A stretch of DNA of 64,000 nucleotides from Prosapia bicincta (taxonomy: Eukaryota > Arthropoda > Insecta > Hemiptera > Cercopidae): NCBI GenBank assembly GCA_036971475.1, contig JBAIZL010000005.1, forward strand, positions 245,628,323 through 245,692,322, given 5' to 3'. Shown piece by piece: positions 45,423 through 58,159 of the stretch; within the stretch, counting starts at the first letter, position 1; each line of letters opens with the position of its first letter. Position numbers and translations under genes: made by a program. The notes beneath the pieces are model-generated. The model worked only from the letters and a program-made list of their open reading frames with translations. It was not told where the DNA came from and did not search any database.

Positions 45423-45530
45423 AAACAAATAATAGACATACACAAAACTCACAAATTAATCATTTGTTGACTCATGCGGGCTTCAATGACAAAGTCATCA
45501 TCATCATCAGTGAATATTGCTACTACAAAC
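45423..45530. repeat. Single arm of the GTCATCATCATCAGTG fold-back family
   Basis: ACATACACAAAACTCACAAA ... TCAATGACAAAGTCATCATC matches the left arm of the complete copy at 50990-51247; the other arm is missing. Confidence 0.7.
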
Positions 45531-46400
45531 TATACCTTACAAATCATTTAACATTAGTTTAAAACTCACATACGGATATTCAAATACTGTAACATCAAGA
45601 GGCGTTTTTATAAAACGAGTCTGTAAATTTGTTAATAAATATATGTGAAATATCTCCACAAAAGCGTCAGTGTTCCTAATCATTTTGCGATGACCACAAA
45701 CTTGTGAATTAAAACTTAGGTAGAGCGTTTTAATACACGCTAGATTGATTTAAAGTAGAATAGAGACGAGTCTGTGACAGGGTAGGGATGCGTTGTCAAT
45801 TTGAACCCTGTGACACTGAGTGGCGAACTGAGGTTTAACGGTGAATTGGATATAAGGCTGGACGTGACCCGATTTCCCATTCGCCCAGACGGCGCAGACC
45901 CACCCCTTCTGGCCATTTTCAGTTTCATTGAGCTCTATTCTGTTTTAAAATAAAATACAACAACGGCTTATTTTAATAACGAAATCAAAAAAGATGATGA
46001 AATTATAAAACGAAATTTGTCGCAGAAATTTAATATTTTTTTTGAAGTTTTAGTTTCAAGAAATGAAATTTTAAAGTTTGATTGTTACACATTTTCGGTT
46101 TTTTGCAGGTTTTTAACCTGATTTTCTAAATAAATATGATTTTTTTTAATTCGTTGGTTATTCTTTAAAATTGAAATAATTTGAATTCGAAAAAATTTAA
46201 TCTATTTTTTCATTCGTGAACTTATAATTTAATTATGAAGTTTTTGTATAACTTTTAATTTGGTGTACATTGGTTACTCTTTCAATTTAAGATTTAATTA
46301 AATTAGAAACAAATTTAATTCACATTTTCAACTTGTGCCTGATTTTAAACTTTATAATGGCGTAAACTAATATTTGATTTCAAAATTTTACATCCATGGT
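45531..46400. other. Host flank, nothing seen
   Basis: AT-rich, no supported feature. Confidence 0.45.
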
Positions 46401-46529
46401 AAAATATAGCGATCAGTCTCTTCGGAATGCCTAAAGACATTTCTGGTTGCGATATTGACTAATTGTAAAACACGTGACTAAACTTTTAAAATAATCAGTA
46501 CTTGGAACACGTTGGACTTACGTATCAAA

Positions 46530-46630
46530 GAGTAAATTGATCCAAAGATCTCTGTTGCTGGCATGAGATTGAATAGCCCAGATCTTCGGTGGTACGGCCA
46601 TGTACAGAAAACGAACGCATTTACATGCGA
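46530..46630 (+). pseudogene. Possible LINE tail relic (LRWYGHV motif)
   Basis: A short frame reads LRWYGHVQK, resembling the RW.GHV.R motif near the C-terminus of RTE-like and related LINEs. Nothing else of the element is visible, so this is weak. Confidence 0.25.
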
Positions 46631-46759
46631 ACAGCAACATAAATATTACCATGAAGATAAACGTGGGGGGTGTAACACCAGTAAGAAGGAAAAGGCATTA
46701 AGGATAAAAATGATACTACAATTATTAGCGCTATTGAACACTTTATTGCCATGACGTTT

Positions 46760-47380
46760 ATTTCATTTTGAATTGACTAGTTGTCAGACGCCGCAGTGAA
46801 TTGTAGCGTAAACAAAAGGTAAAACATTGAACTCAAATTTTGTAAGGACAGGGTCTTTATTTCTTTATTTTATCCTATAAAATGGATCCGAATAGTAAAA
46901 TTTCACCAGTTTTTGCTTTAAATAATAAATAAAAATAAGTCTAGTCAGATATAAAATTTATTTTATTTGATCAAGAATAACTGTAATGGCCAGAAGATGA
47001 TTATCGAACAAGATACAAAAGGCAATAGGGGAAGTAATGGTAAAGGCACACGAAATGGAGTAGATTAAAGCCCTTGAAACAGTATTGTGCTAACAACCAA
47101 CAATATGCTTATGAAAATAAGTAGACCAAAGGGCAAGCTACTAACATGAAGAAGGATTTACCCAAGATTCTTGGTACAATATGGAAAGGTAAAGATAATG
47201 TCTCTCTGGACAATATATATATATATATTACATACTATATTACATACAAGAGTTATTGTAAATGAGCTTAAGTTTCTCAAGTTCTGCAGCGCTATCAGTA
47301 AAACTTAATTTCTTTAAATAAAATTTCTTTAAAAATACAATAATAAAAAATAAATAAATAACTAAAAGCCTTAAATGTTT
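46760..47380. other. Host flank, nothing seen
   Basis: No supported feature. Confidence 0.4.
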
Positions 47381-47530
47381 TTCTTGAATTTTGTAGTCCA
47401 TTACGTAAGGTGAATCTTATTAATCACTTAATCAATAGTTTATGACTATCCGAACTTTACTTACGACTATCCGACTACTACTTACTAAAGATCGGATAGC
47501 CATAAACTATTGTTTAATTGATTATTCCGT
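47381..47530. repeat. Fold-back fragment related to the element arm
   Basis: TTGAATTTTGTAGTCCATTACG...GAATCTTATTAATCACTTAA.CAATAGTT.ATGACTAT.CGAACTTT matches 34331-34405 in the right arm with several changes. An inverted partial copy follows (GGATAGCCATAAACTATTG). Confidence 0.75.
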
Positions 47531-48040
47531 CTTTCATTAAAATGTAAAATACCCGTTTTCTATACAAAACACTTTGCTGACAGAAAACGTCTTGGAAATG
47601 GCAAAACATCAGTTACCATTGCATGCACTGTCTATCTTCAAGCGTACGTCTAACCACTCTCTGACAGCCTCTCTTCAACCAAGGAAGATTACATTTTACC
47701 ATCCCGAAAGGTTTTGTGTCACTACCCTGCTTTCACATCCGTAATGCAACAACTATTTAAAAAAATATATTTTAAATACTTTCTCAGTAGAAAGTTTTTA
47801 ATGAAAATATTTTAAGCAAAAAGTTATCATGTAATGATACTTGTAATGCGATGTAGATGTAATCAAATTTCAAGTTTTTAGGTAAAATAAAAACTGTAAT
47901 GGTGGCATTTTGAATAATTCTAGCGTAAGTGACAACTAACATTCCTTAATATAAAATTATAAAAACAAGAATCTTCTATTAACTTGGACTTGAGTGCAAG
48001 AAGTTAATAAACTAAAATATCTTATAAAAACAAAAAATAT
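47531..48040. other. Host flank, nothing seen
   Basis: AT-rich, no supported feature. Confidence 0.4.
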
Positions 48041-48251
48041 ATACAATTCACAATTATAAAACTTTATTCTCATACGCGTTAGATGACAATAAGTCATCAT
48101 CATCGGTGATTTTTACATAAAATATTATAGGTTATGTTCAATTTCATTAATTAATGTTATATGTCTGGGGTAGAATCACTGATGATGATGTTTGACGTAT
48201 TGTCATTGAAACGCGTTTGAGAGTAATTTTTTATAATTATGAGTTGAATAT
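48041..48251. repeat. Fold-back MITE copy
   Basis: Left arm with GACAATAAGTCATCATCATC, right arm with GATGATGATGTTTGACGTAT and AAACGCGTTTGAGAG. Confidence 0.75.
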
Positions 48252-48296
48252 ATTTCTTGTGTTTATAACCTAAACTCACAAATAAGCTTAAATATT

Positions 48297-48413
48297 AATT
48301 AAAGAATAAAAATATGGTACAACTCACAAATATACAATTTTTTTATTTCAAACGCGTTTCAACGACTAATTTGTCGTCATCCTCAGTGAAGATACACAAA
48401 TTAAATTAACTAA

Positions 48414-48470
<57 letters not shown>

Positions 48471-48524
48471 CATAACCTATAAAGTTATATATTAACGTTA
48501 TATATATATATAAAGTTATATATA

Positions 48525-48587
<63 letters not shown>

Positions 48588-48702
48588 TTAATTTCATTTG
48601 TGTATCTTCATTGAGGATGACGACAAATTAGTCGTTGAAACGCGTTTGAAATAAGAAAATTGTATATTTGTGAGTTGTACCATATTTTTATTCTTTAATT
48701 AT
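48297..48702. repeat. Fold-back MITE with ~118-bp arms around (AT)n
   Basis: Arms 48297-48414 and 48585-48702 are near-perfect inverted copies (TTTCAAACGCGTTTCAACGA ... GTCGTCATCCTCAGTGAAGA). The centre is two TA-repeat blocks. Confidence 0.92.
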
Positions 48703-48780
48703 AACTTTCACTCACAAGCCAGTTCGAATATTATTTATAAGCTTAAATAATGTTTATAAAACCTCTTCACCAAATAAACC

Positions 48781-48866
48781 TTTTATTTAAATCCTGATAT
48801 AATGTAGGCATTTCCTCTGAAGATGATTCCTTTGCATATGAAATGTGCATCAGGATTTAAATAAAA
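48781..48866. repeat. Small fold-back related to the 280-bp arm repeat
   Basis: TTTTATTTAAATCCTGAT pairs with ATCAGGATTTAAATAAAA. The inner TTTCCTCTGAAGATGATTCC ... CATCAGGA resembles 22515-22556. Confidence 0.8.
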
Positions 48867-48869
48867 CAT

Positions 48870-49359
48870 TTATGTGGTTAAGATGTTTTATTTATTCATA
48901 ATAAAAATTACAACACAGTTGCTACTTATTACGCTAACAAGCGTTTATATTTTGTTTATTTTCCTGTCGAAATCAAACACAAAACACTTCAAATTCCTTT
49001 TTATAGGGTCAAGTAATTTATAGCTTTTAGTAGTATGTTCCTTAATTTGTAATCAGTACAGAAGAAAAAACTCGACGATATCTGGTCGCATTATCTTTGA
49101 CTTTGAACTTATCCTAATGAAGTAGTCTTGTTTATAAATAAGGACAACGTAAAACATTCCTGGAACTATTTAGGAAACTCTGTTTAGCAGGGGGAAATAT
49201 AACTCCAGGGTTCTTTGCCATTCTGATTGTAGATACCTGATAATTTTTATTATTATTGACTTCCCATTACAACTGCCGTTTTAATATAACTATTTACAAC
49301 CTTTTCTGTATTTTATATATTTGCTTTCAATTAATATTTCGCTATTGTTAAATTCCATC
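48870..49359. other. Host flank, nothing seen
   Basis: No supported feature. Confidence 0.4.
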
Positions 49360-49690
49360 TATTAGCTCACACTCTCTTTATATAAATCTTGTACAAATTA
49401 TCATTCGTTAATAAAATATATCTGATACATGAAAATCAATTTTATATACATGCTTTTAAGCCTATATTAGGAAACAATTGATGTTAATAACGTTTTTTCA
49501 AATACTTATTCAATAATTAAATTATAAAAATTAGGGATATTCGGATTCGAACTATGAATCTTCATGTTCAAAGTCTAGCGTTCTTTGGCACTGCGCCAAA
49601 TTTCCAATATCGAGAATTGATTTTCTCAAATGTTTTCCCCCTATTTGGTTGTCGTCGAAACCTCCATTGTACAACCTTAAACTGTTGCCA
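49360..49690 (-). repeat. tRNA-derived SINE, copy 1
   Basis: On the minus strand TGGCGCAGTGCCAAAGAACG (A-box-like) is followed about 45 bases on by AGTTCGAATCC (B box), then an AT-rich tail reaching GAATGATAATTTGTACAAG. A diverged second copy lies at 59930-60285. Confidence 0.7.
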
Positions 49691-49699
49691 TGGTTACTA

Positions 49700-50985
49700 A
49701 AAATATTATAAATAGTGCTGTAAGGTTAAAAATAAATGAAACGAATAAAATATACAAACTGGAAATAAACAAACAATGATAAAAATTGTTCTTGACTTTG
49801 GTAGGAATTTACTTTATAAATTTTTTGTATATTACTTGTTTCATGGTTTTATTTAATTATATGTTATTAGTTTTAATAACTATATTTTCTATAATATAAT
49901 TTAAGCGTTTCAATTTGCGTATTTATTTCTACTTCAGCAGATTCCCAACAGTTCCTAGACGTTGCGTTATTTTGGTTCAAATTTGAACGTTCTTTTCAAG
50001 ACATCTTTACCAAAAGTAAACCTATTCGATGGTTTCAAAATAATTTAACTTTTAGTATTACTTTAGCCTAATTCATTGCTACATGCTAATTACTTATCTA
50101 TTATTAACATTTTATATTTCAATTTTTAGGTTTAAAATCAACGAAATTCTCCGTTTTAACACACACAATGAAAGAAAGAGGGAGAAAACGAGAGAGAGAG
50201 AGAAACTGCCAACATGGATACCGCTAAAGGACAATCAGATTCTTAATGTAAGTGTCTATTCTTATTGAATACGAACAATAAATTGAAATATTTGATATTT
50301 TATTTTAAGCTTAATTAATTCATCTGTAACACTGTTTATAATAGATGTTGAATATTGCAGTTTAATGTTACATAATTTATAATTAACCTGCATATGTCAA
50401 GTACATTCTCAATTAATTAATAAGAGGTGTTATAAAGAAAAACACGTTTTAAGTATAATAAAAATCAAGATTTTAATTAGGTATTAGTTCCACACAAAGA
50501 AAACATTAAACAAATAGACACTGTCGTCTACACTGTTTAAATATTTTATCATAGTTACTAGAAAGTTAACATATTAGAAAGATTATGCAATTAATTAAAT
50601 TGTGGTACAGATATGAGATGTCGTCTGGCAAGATTATTTCAATCATTTAAAGCATTAGACAAACTATGAATCTTAAAATTGGAACTTGAAACATAGAATT
50701 TTAAATTCACTTAAGCAAATGATTAATTACACAAAACTGTAACAAATAATTGTATCTCTTATCGGAGAAATTTAAGTGGAGTTGACAATTTTAGCCTGTT
50801 TACTCCGCCTTGTTCCTGTTTTGATTGGCTTGAATATTGCGTTTGAGAATGAATTAATTAAATAATTTAGGGTTAAGAAATAAAAAATATTACTTTCGGA
50901 ACTCATATTAAAATAAAATTGCACAACCGCTTGAATAAATATTAATTCTTTTCAAATATTCTTTGAGCTTAGCTTGTAAGGTTAT
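49700..50985. other. Host flank, nothing recognised
   Basis: AT-rich with a purine-rich GA tract at 50168-50207; no gene supported. Confidence 0.4.
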
Positions 50986-50989
50986 GTTA

Positions 50990-51247
50990 AAAACAAATAA
51001 AAACATACACAAAACTCACAAATTAATCATTTATTTACTCATACACGTTTCAATGACAAAGTCATCATCATCAGTGTGTGTTACTACTTCAAACTCTAAC
51101 TGATGTATGTAATAATAAGTAACTGATGTGTGATGTAAAGTCTTGTAAGTTAGAGTTTGTAGTAGTAACACTCACTGATGACGATGACTTTTTCATTAAA
51201 ACGCGAATGAATAAATAATTTGTGAGTTTTGTGTATGTTTTTATTGA
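50990..51247. repeat. Fold-back MITE, complete copy
   Basis: Arms 50990-51078 and 51169-51247 pair (CATACACAAAACTCACAAAT ... GACTTTTTCATT), with an inner inverted GTTTGTAGTAGTAACAC region. Confidence 0.85.
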
Positions 51248-51259
51248 CTGTTTTTTAAA

Positions 51260-52310
51260 ATAAACTTTGCTAATGCATCAAATGTGCACTATCCCCTCTC
51301 CCTTGAATCTATCACTACATTTCTAAAAGAACATGTCGTTCCCAAATCTGATTGCCAAGTAGAAAGACAAATTAGTTTTTCTATTCTATTAATCTTACGT
51401 GCATCGCTCTGCGCATTACACTTTGAACGCTTCAATACAGGTTTAATAATTTCTAATTTATGCTTGTAGGAATCTAATATATTTACCATTATTTTTTACT
51501 ATTTTTTTATAATAAATAATTGTTACATATATTACGAATTAACAAATTCTCAATTTTTTAAAATTATTTTATTAAATAATTGTCCCGATTCGTTTTAGAA
51601 TGCTGACTAAACAATATTAATATTATTTTAATAAGTAAAATAATGCTTTTATATGAGTTTTAATCTAAACGAAAATTACGAATTTAATATTCTTGATGTC
51701 TTTGGGGCTACTTTAAATTGTTTTTAACATGAACATCGTGGCATATATTTAATTAAACATCTACTCTGCTTTGACCTGCGAGGCTATAACCTTTCTCTGG
51801 CAACCCGCATATACCGAGCTTACCCTTCCTATATTACGACATATCCTTTTGCAATAGGGACTCGAATTCCCCTCTTCAATACTAGAACATTACTTCTCGA
51901 CTAATAAATCGATATGTGTACAGCCCGTGACGCAACACTCCGTACTAAAGCTGTATTGCCATCATTAGCTACGGATTTAAAGCAGATAATGGGATGTAAA
52001 GGTAAGGCGAGAGGTAAAGTGGTTACATCAGGGTTGGGCAACACTTCTGCCGTGACGTAACAAATCCGCGCCTTACGTAGCTTATAAGGAAACGTCATTT
52101 ACAAAACAGACTCATTTTGAACCAATACTTTCTTGTGCGATTATTACATTTTTAACCTTATATTGTTGTATAGTTTATTAAAATAATATGGCCCTCTCAA
52201 TCAAATAATGAGAGTATATTGGTATTATATTTTGGCCAATAATTTTATTATTATTATTATTTGGTTTTAACTTAAATTTGAACTATTTATTTACACTTGT
52301 ACACTTTATA
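51260..52310. other. Host flank, nothing seen
   Basis: No supported feature. Confidence 0.4.
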
Positions 52311-52315
52311 TCACA

Positions 52316-52345
52316 GGAATGGCCAACTAGCGGCCCGCGACTTGG
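52316..52345 (+). repeat. Possible hAT-type terminal sequence
   Basis: CAGGAATGGCCAACTAGCGG CCCGCG resembles the GGCCAACCTGCGGCCCGCG ends of Charlie-like hAT elements. The matching inverted end was not found. Confidence 0.3.
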
Positions 52346-52532
52346 TTTTATATGGCCCCAGACGAACGTTAAGAATATTAGATTATTGATTTAGTAATGA
52401 AAGTAAAACATAAAAATACAGGTTAGTATAGATTATAGGATATAGATTGAACACGGCTCCCACTCCCAGTAAGAGCTCTGTAACTTGCAAAGTGACCCAT
52501 TTTTTTCAGACAAGTTTGGAAATTGATGCCAA

Positions 52533-52736
52533 GTGCCTGAGGAGAAATATCCCAAACTACATATCTTCGATAGGAAAATAGTTTCAATCTTTGGAAGCAC
52601 ATACCTATGTCAGTGTACATTTTCAACAATGACATTTATAAAATCAACTCACCGCAACAGACTAACAGACAACCATCTTCGACATTTGCTAAAGGTTGCA
52701 ACACCTTCAGTTCAGATTGATTTTGATGAACTTTGA
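52533..52736 (+). pseudogene. hAT transposase C-terminal dimerisation domain relic
   Basis: A frame of 67 codons ending at 52736 reads SIFGSTYLCQCTFSTMTFIK followed by STHRNRLTDNHLRHLLKVAT and FDEL. This is the hAT C-terminal dimerisation pattern (Y-x-C-E-x-x-F-S, R-x-R-L-T-D-x-H-L) of the kind found in ZBED/GTF2IRD2-like proteins. No catalytic domain upstream, so only the 3' end survives. No authentic ATG starts it. Confidence 0.75.
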
Positions 52737-52739
52737 ACA

Positions 52740-53362
52740 TTTATGCCCGCCATAAGTGTTCTCATTAAGTGAAGTAGGTAAGCCTACATAGTTATGGATG
52801 ATTTTAAATTTAAATAAAATAAATTGTTTCCAATACTGTGTTCTAATAAGCGTATGTAACATGATTAAATAACAACTAGAAATTTGTAAAAAAAAAAGTG
52901 TAAGGTAATCCTAATATATCAATATATCAATACAGTAAACAGTATAAAGTAAGTGTTTTTTTTTGTATTTCTACATTTATTTACACGTGCATTAAAATAT
53001 ACCTATAAATATCCATTTAGGATTGGATACGGTTACAAAAAATATTAACTCGATTAAAGAAATCACTGATATCGGGAAACGCTTCATTATCCAAGTTATG
53101 GATCCCGTGGCTACTTTTATGAATGATATATCCAAATGCTAAATGCAAGTTCAGAATATTTACTCCTTACTATTTATGACCAAATCCATCCCAACCAGCA
53201 ACTATATTTCAAATAGGACAATTTGTAACTGTATTATAGTAGGCCTATACGTGTGTGAAGTAATGCACTGAATTAATGCGTAAAACAGCCCTTCCTCAGG
53301 ATTATGGTTGTAAACTGTGCTTTAACTGTGTGGTTCTGTGTGAAATCAACTGCAGAAATCTA
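52740..53362. other. Host flank, nothing seen
   Basis: No supported feature. Confidence 0.4.
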
Positions 53363-53466
53363 CAACAAATAAAAGACATACACAAGACTCACAAAATAAT
53401 CATTTATTTACTCACTAAGTAAATAAATGATTAATTTGTTGAGTCTTGTGTACATGTTTTATTTGC
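53363..53466. repeat. Fold-back MITE, internally deleted copy
   Basis: ACATACACAAGACTCACAAA...ATTTATTTACTC meets its inverse AGTAAATAAATGATTAATTT almost directly; the GATGATGA core is lost. Confidence 0.8.
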
Positions 53467-53549
53467 TTTAACATAACCCCACAAGCTGAGCCCAAAGAAT
53501 AGTAGTGAAGAAATCTAAGTTGAATAATATTTAGTCAACAATTACAATG

Positions 53550-53747
<198 letters not shown>

Positions 53748-54104
53748 TTATTTACCAATTTACCTTTTGAATATAGAAATCTCTTGCCATTACAATATAA
53801 TATTAATAATACTTAATCATACCATAAATTTCCCATTGATTTTTTAACACCTATTGAGTTATTGCTTTTGGAGGAAAACACCCCATTTAGCGGAGTGGAA
53901 GAGATAATGATAATTTAGCCTGGACCCAGATCATAACTCCTGAAGTTAGTTTTGATTCGGTGAACTAGAAATATTGTAGACATAACTTTAACTTCAGAAC
54001 ACTCAACAAGATTCTTTGTTGAAAATTGCTAGTTAACTTTTTTTAAGTTAAAATGTAAACAAGAAGTTAAAAAATAATTGCAAAAATTTTAATAAAAAAT
54101 TTAA

Positions 54105-54956
54105 AAAACGTTATTTTGTAAATTAAGATTTAAAAGATTTATTTCACACAACCTCGGAATTTCCTTGTGTAATCTCGCAGTTTGTAAATAGCATTTCTAG
54201 TAAGCATTCCTTATCAGTGAAACATGTGTTTATAATTATCCACGGTAATGGACCATGGCTCCATCTGTGAGCATTGTTTGTAATTATACTTTAATTTTAC
54301 TGAACAAGATGATCTATCAAGCAGTGCGCAGATGTACGAGTTAAACCCAGTTTGCAATGTATGCGGGATGGAGTATTTATAAAGCAAGTCATTAGAAATG
54401 CTTTCAAGATAAATAATGCTTACAGTGGCTTCGACGTTTCATTGAGAGACTTGGAGCACACCTTAAAATATTTGTTCCTCAAGTATTTTTTAAAAATATT
54501 AATATTTTTTTAATAACTTTTAATATACATAAAACGTTATTTTGTAAATTAAGATTTAAAAGATTTATTTCACACAACCTCGGAATTTCCTTGTGTAATC
54601 TCGCAGTTTGTAAATAGCATTTCTAGTAAGCATTCCTTATCAGTGAAACATGTGTTTATAATTATCCACGGTAATGGACCATGGCTCCATCTGTGAGCAT
54701 TGTTTGTAATTATACTTTAATTTTACTGAACAAGATGATCTATCAAGCAGTGCGCAGATGTACGAGTTAAACCCAGTTTGCAATGTATGCGGGATGGAGT
54801 ATTTATAAAGCAAGTCATTAGAAATGCTTTCAAGATAAATAATGCTTACAGTGGCTTCGACGTTTCATTGAGAGACTTGGAGCACACCTTAAAATATTTG
54901 TTCCTCAAGTATTTTTTAAAAATATTAATATTTTTTTAATAACTTTTAATATACAT
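54105..54956. repeat. 426-bp tandem duplication
   Basis: AAAACGTTATTTTGTAAATT starts both copies (54105-54530 and 54531-54956). No differences were noticed between them, so it is recent. Confidence 0.95.
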
Positions 54957-54959
54957 ATT

Positions 54960-55770
54960 TATATAACAAATAAATATAAAGTTATAGTTTTCACAAAATT
55001 GAAGAAGAGGACAATAATAATATAATAAATAATATAATTATAATATAATATAATAAATATTATAAACAAATATAATTTATTATATAATAATAATAATATA
55101 ATAAATAACGGCTCTTGCTTATGCTCCAGAGATGTTATCCTTGAGCACAAAGACCCATAACGCAATAACAAGGGTAAATATATCAAGACTAAATATTCTA
55201 CAAAAAGCAATGATATAGTTCAGTATGCACATTTCCTTTCAGTCCACCCATAGGTATACCTAATTGAGGTATACCTAACTATCTTTGTAGGCAGTTTCAG
55301 TGCACTTATCCACGTTTCCCTCTCCCTTGAAAACGTCTGCCCCCTCCAGTTTGAAAACCCCTATTATAAAGTGTTTTGTAGAGTTTTACAAGTATCTATA
55401 AACACGTTTGGTCCCGATTATACAATGGTGAATAGATGTGTTTCAGAATAGACATAATGCGCTGTAGAGGAGACTAGGCTTTTAAATGGAATAAAAAGAC
55501 CAAATAGGTAATATCCAAAACAGTGTTTACTTTTTTTTTAGATGCCTTAAAACGTTTTTCATGTTAAAATCACAATGGCTGAGTTTACTCTATCATTAGG
55601 CGTTGCCATGGTACAATTTTATCACAATGCTGCATCGAAGTTGGTTGCAATTAGCACTACCCATTAACCTTCATTTTAATTACAAGGCTATTTAATTTCG
55701 TGGCCTGCATTAAACGGAGCCAACAGTTGATTCTGTCCGCATGGTTTAAACAATTGGTAAATATTTGAAC
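54960..55770. other. Host flank, nothing seen
   Basis: TA-rich simple tract at 55010-55100, otherwise nothing supported. Confidence 0.4.
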
Positions 55771-55773
55771 CTT

Positions 55774-55925
55774 GAAAATATGTGTATATCGTTTTAACGT
55801 TCCTAAATCAGGAAAATATTTGTATATCGTTTTAACGTTCCTAAATCAGGAAAATATGTGTATATCGTTTTAACGTTCCTAAGTCAGAAAAATATTTGTA
55901 TATCGTTTTAACGTTCCTAAATCAG
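55774..55925. repeat. 38-bp minisatellite, 4 copies
   Basis: GAAAATATGTGTATATCGTT + TTAACGTTCCTAAATCAG in four units differing by one or two bases. Confidence 0.95.
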
Positions 55926-56099
55926 GAAAATATTTTAAAACACAAGAAATAATTTATGCAGAACTTATTATTTTAAGTGTAATGATTAGTTATATTGTAA
56001 TATTTTAATTTTAGAAACAAGTAATATAGAAAAAATAGAAAACAGAATCAAAATATTAAGTGGTAAAATAGAAAGCGATTTTCCTTGCAGATTTCCATT

Positions 56100-56270
56100 T
56101 CCCCTTTATACACTATATGGTTTTGTTTGTTACCCCCTTTTATTTTTGTTTGTTACCATTTCTTTTTTCGTTTCTAATTTATGAAGCTGTTAGAGGTGGT
56201 ATATAACGTCTCATTCTATCCACATCTTGTAATGTTTCAATATTGCAAGGAACCTTTCTTTTATAATGTC
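56100..56270 (+). repeat. Dispersed repeat, second copy
   Basis: Same ordered words as 31915-32095. Confidence 0.7.
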
Positions 56271-56390
56271 ATATACAGTACACTTTAAATAATTGATTTC
56301 TAGTTATTTGAATGTTGGCTCAGTACTAAAGTCCTGAATTTCAAACATGTGGTACCTCAGTTCGAATCCAACCAAGACATCACGTTTTTG

Positions 56391-56457
56391 ACACACACAC
56401 ACACACACGCACAACACACACACACACACACATACACAAACACACACACACACACAC

Positions 56458-56504
<47 letters not shown>

Positions 56505-56582
56505 ACACACACAAACACACATACACACATACATACACACACACACACACACACATACACACATACATACAATATATATATA
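56391..56582. repeat. (AC)n microsatellite
   Basis: AC repeat with AT/AA interruptions ending in ATATATAT. Confidence 0.97.
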
Positions 56583-57139
56583 TCATAAAGAAGAATAATT
56601 TACAAGAACAATTTTCTTATCCTTTTCCCTTATCAGGCTTAACAAGAACTGTTTAGCTACGGAACAAGAAACATGACAAAACAACAAAATATCGAACTGC
56701 TCAAACCCCAAAATATGACCGAAAGTTCAATTAAGATTTCCACTGTACTGACTTTGTTAAACTAAATTACGATATAAAACAGAAGTCTGAAAGTTCGACT
56801 ACTTAGCGGTACGCAAGCCGCAGCCACCTGTAGAAAGTCCTCTGCCTTCAGGAGGACTCATTTCAGTTCTATAATCATAGTAATTGTATTTATAAATGCA
56901 GAATCCGTCAGAACCTGTTAGTAACCACATGACACAATGAGAAAATCTATAGACCTTATAATAAATTATAATCTAAATCAACTGTAACCATTGTTAAATC
57001 CGGGTAACAAAGTAGGATGTAACGTGAAAAGCTCACATTTAATTTCAATATTAGAAATTCAGACTCTAATAAATTCTTATTAAAATCTGTTTTTAATAAT
57101 CTCTTTTAGAATTTTTTTTAATAAAGTGTTTTTTTTTCA
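56583..57139. other. Host flank, nothing seen
   Basis: No supported feature. Confidence 0.4.
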
Positions 57140-57147
57140 GATAACTG

Positions 57148-58150
57148 GTGCTGTCGAGACCACCCCCTATTGCTGCAATAGAGGCTCAAACTGATATTGA
57201 ATTACTACAAATACGCAGAAAGACGTCAGCCCTATGTTATTGGGAAAGATTTAAACGAACAAATAAATCTTGGGATGAGTACCGTAAACCGACAGATAGA
57301 ATAAAAACCTTGCGAACACCTCTTGTCTGTTACCAGGATCTTCATAAAAAGTATGGAGTCACTCCCGGAGAACCAACTCCACTTACTGCTTTTCAGGACT
57401 GCTTCCAGGAGCTCCCAGAGCTCCTCCTGACAGACCACCACTTGCCGAAGCATGCATCTTCGGATCAGGAGCTTAGAAGTGCAGCCCTCCAAACTATCAA
57501 TAAAAAATACTCTGCACCAGAATGGCTCCAAATTTACACAGATGAATCATCCATGCCTGGATCAGGCGAAACAGGTGCTGCATACTACTGCATATATTTT
57601 CAGGTATTTTCTGCTGTCGGGGCCCGCCTTAGCAACTATGACGGTGAGGTAGCTGTCATATATGCTGCAGCAATTGAACTTGAGAACCTAACTGCTCCGG
57701 GTAAGGCCGTTTTCCTTGTTGACTCTAAGACCGCCATCATGAATCTCTCTGGGAACTCATGGACTGACTGTAGTAGAACCATAGAATATAGAAGAAAACT
57801 AAATGCTCTCATAAATGCCGGGAGGGTACTTAATTTCCAGTGGATCCCGAGCCATATAAACATCACTGGCAATAAAAAGGCTGATCAACTAGCAAAGCAA
57901 GGAACAAGCCTCCCCCAGACGAGCATCTGAGTTCACTACATTCCTCCAGGTCCCTAATAAAGACGTCCACCAAAAAATGGAATCACGGTCGATTGAGGGA
58001 GCTCTCAGCAGGAAAACCGTGGGAAAGTCTTGTGACGGGTGGACCGATTGACCAAAACTTGCCTCGAGCTGTTAGCGTGCAGCTTTCAGATTAAAGACCG
58101 ATCATGATTACCTTGCATTTCTTATCAAACACTATCCACTTAAAAAATTA
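57148..58150 (+). pseudogene. LINE ORF2 tail with complete RNase H domain
   Basis: A 260-codon open frame (57148-57930) carries an RNase H fold with all acidic residues visible: IYTDESSM, EVAVIYAAAIEL, FLVDSKTAI, then WIPSHINITGNKKADQLAKQ with the His and last Asp. Upstream residues (WERFKRTNKSWDEYRKP, RIKTLRTPL) match the linker after RT in I/Jockey-type insect LINEs. After 57930 the sense continues in other frames (KWNHGRLRELSAGKPW, DHDYLAFLIKHYPL) to about 58150. RT and endonuclease are absent, so it is 5'-truncated and frameshifted at the end. Confidence 0.85.
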
Positions 58151-58159
58151 ATGACAATT

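Noticed and set aside
57232..57531. Frames antisense or out of frame to the LINE RNase H segment (also 57452-57652, 57636-57872)
   Set aside because: The plus-strand RNase H reading carries all catalytic residues; these are shadows.
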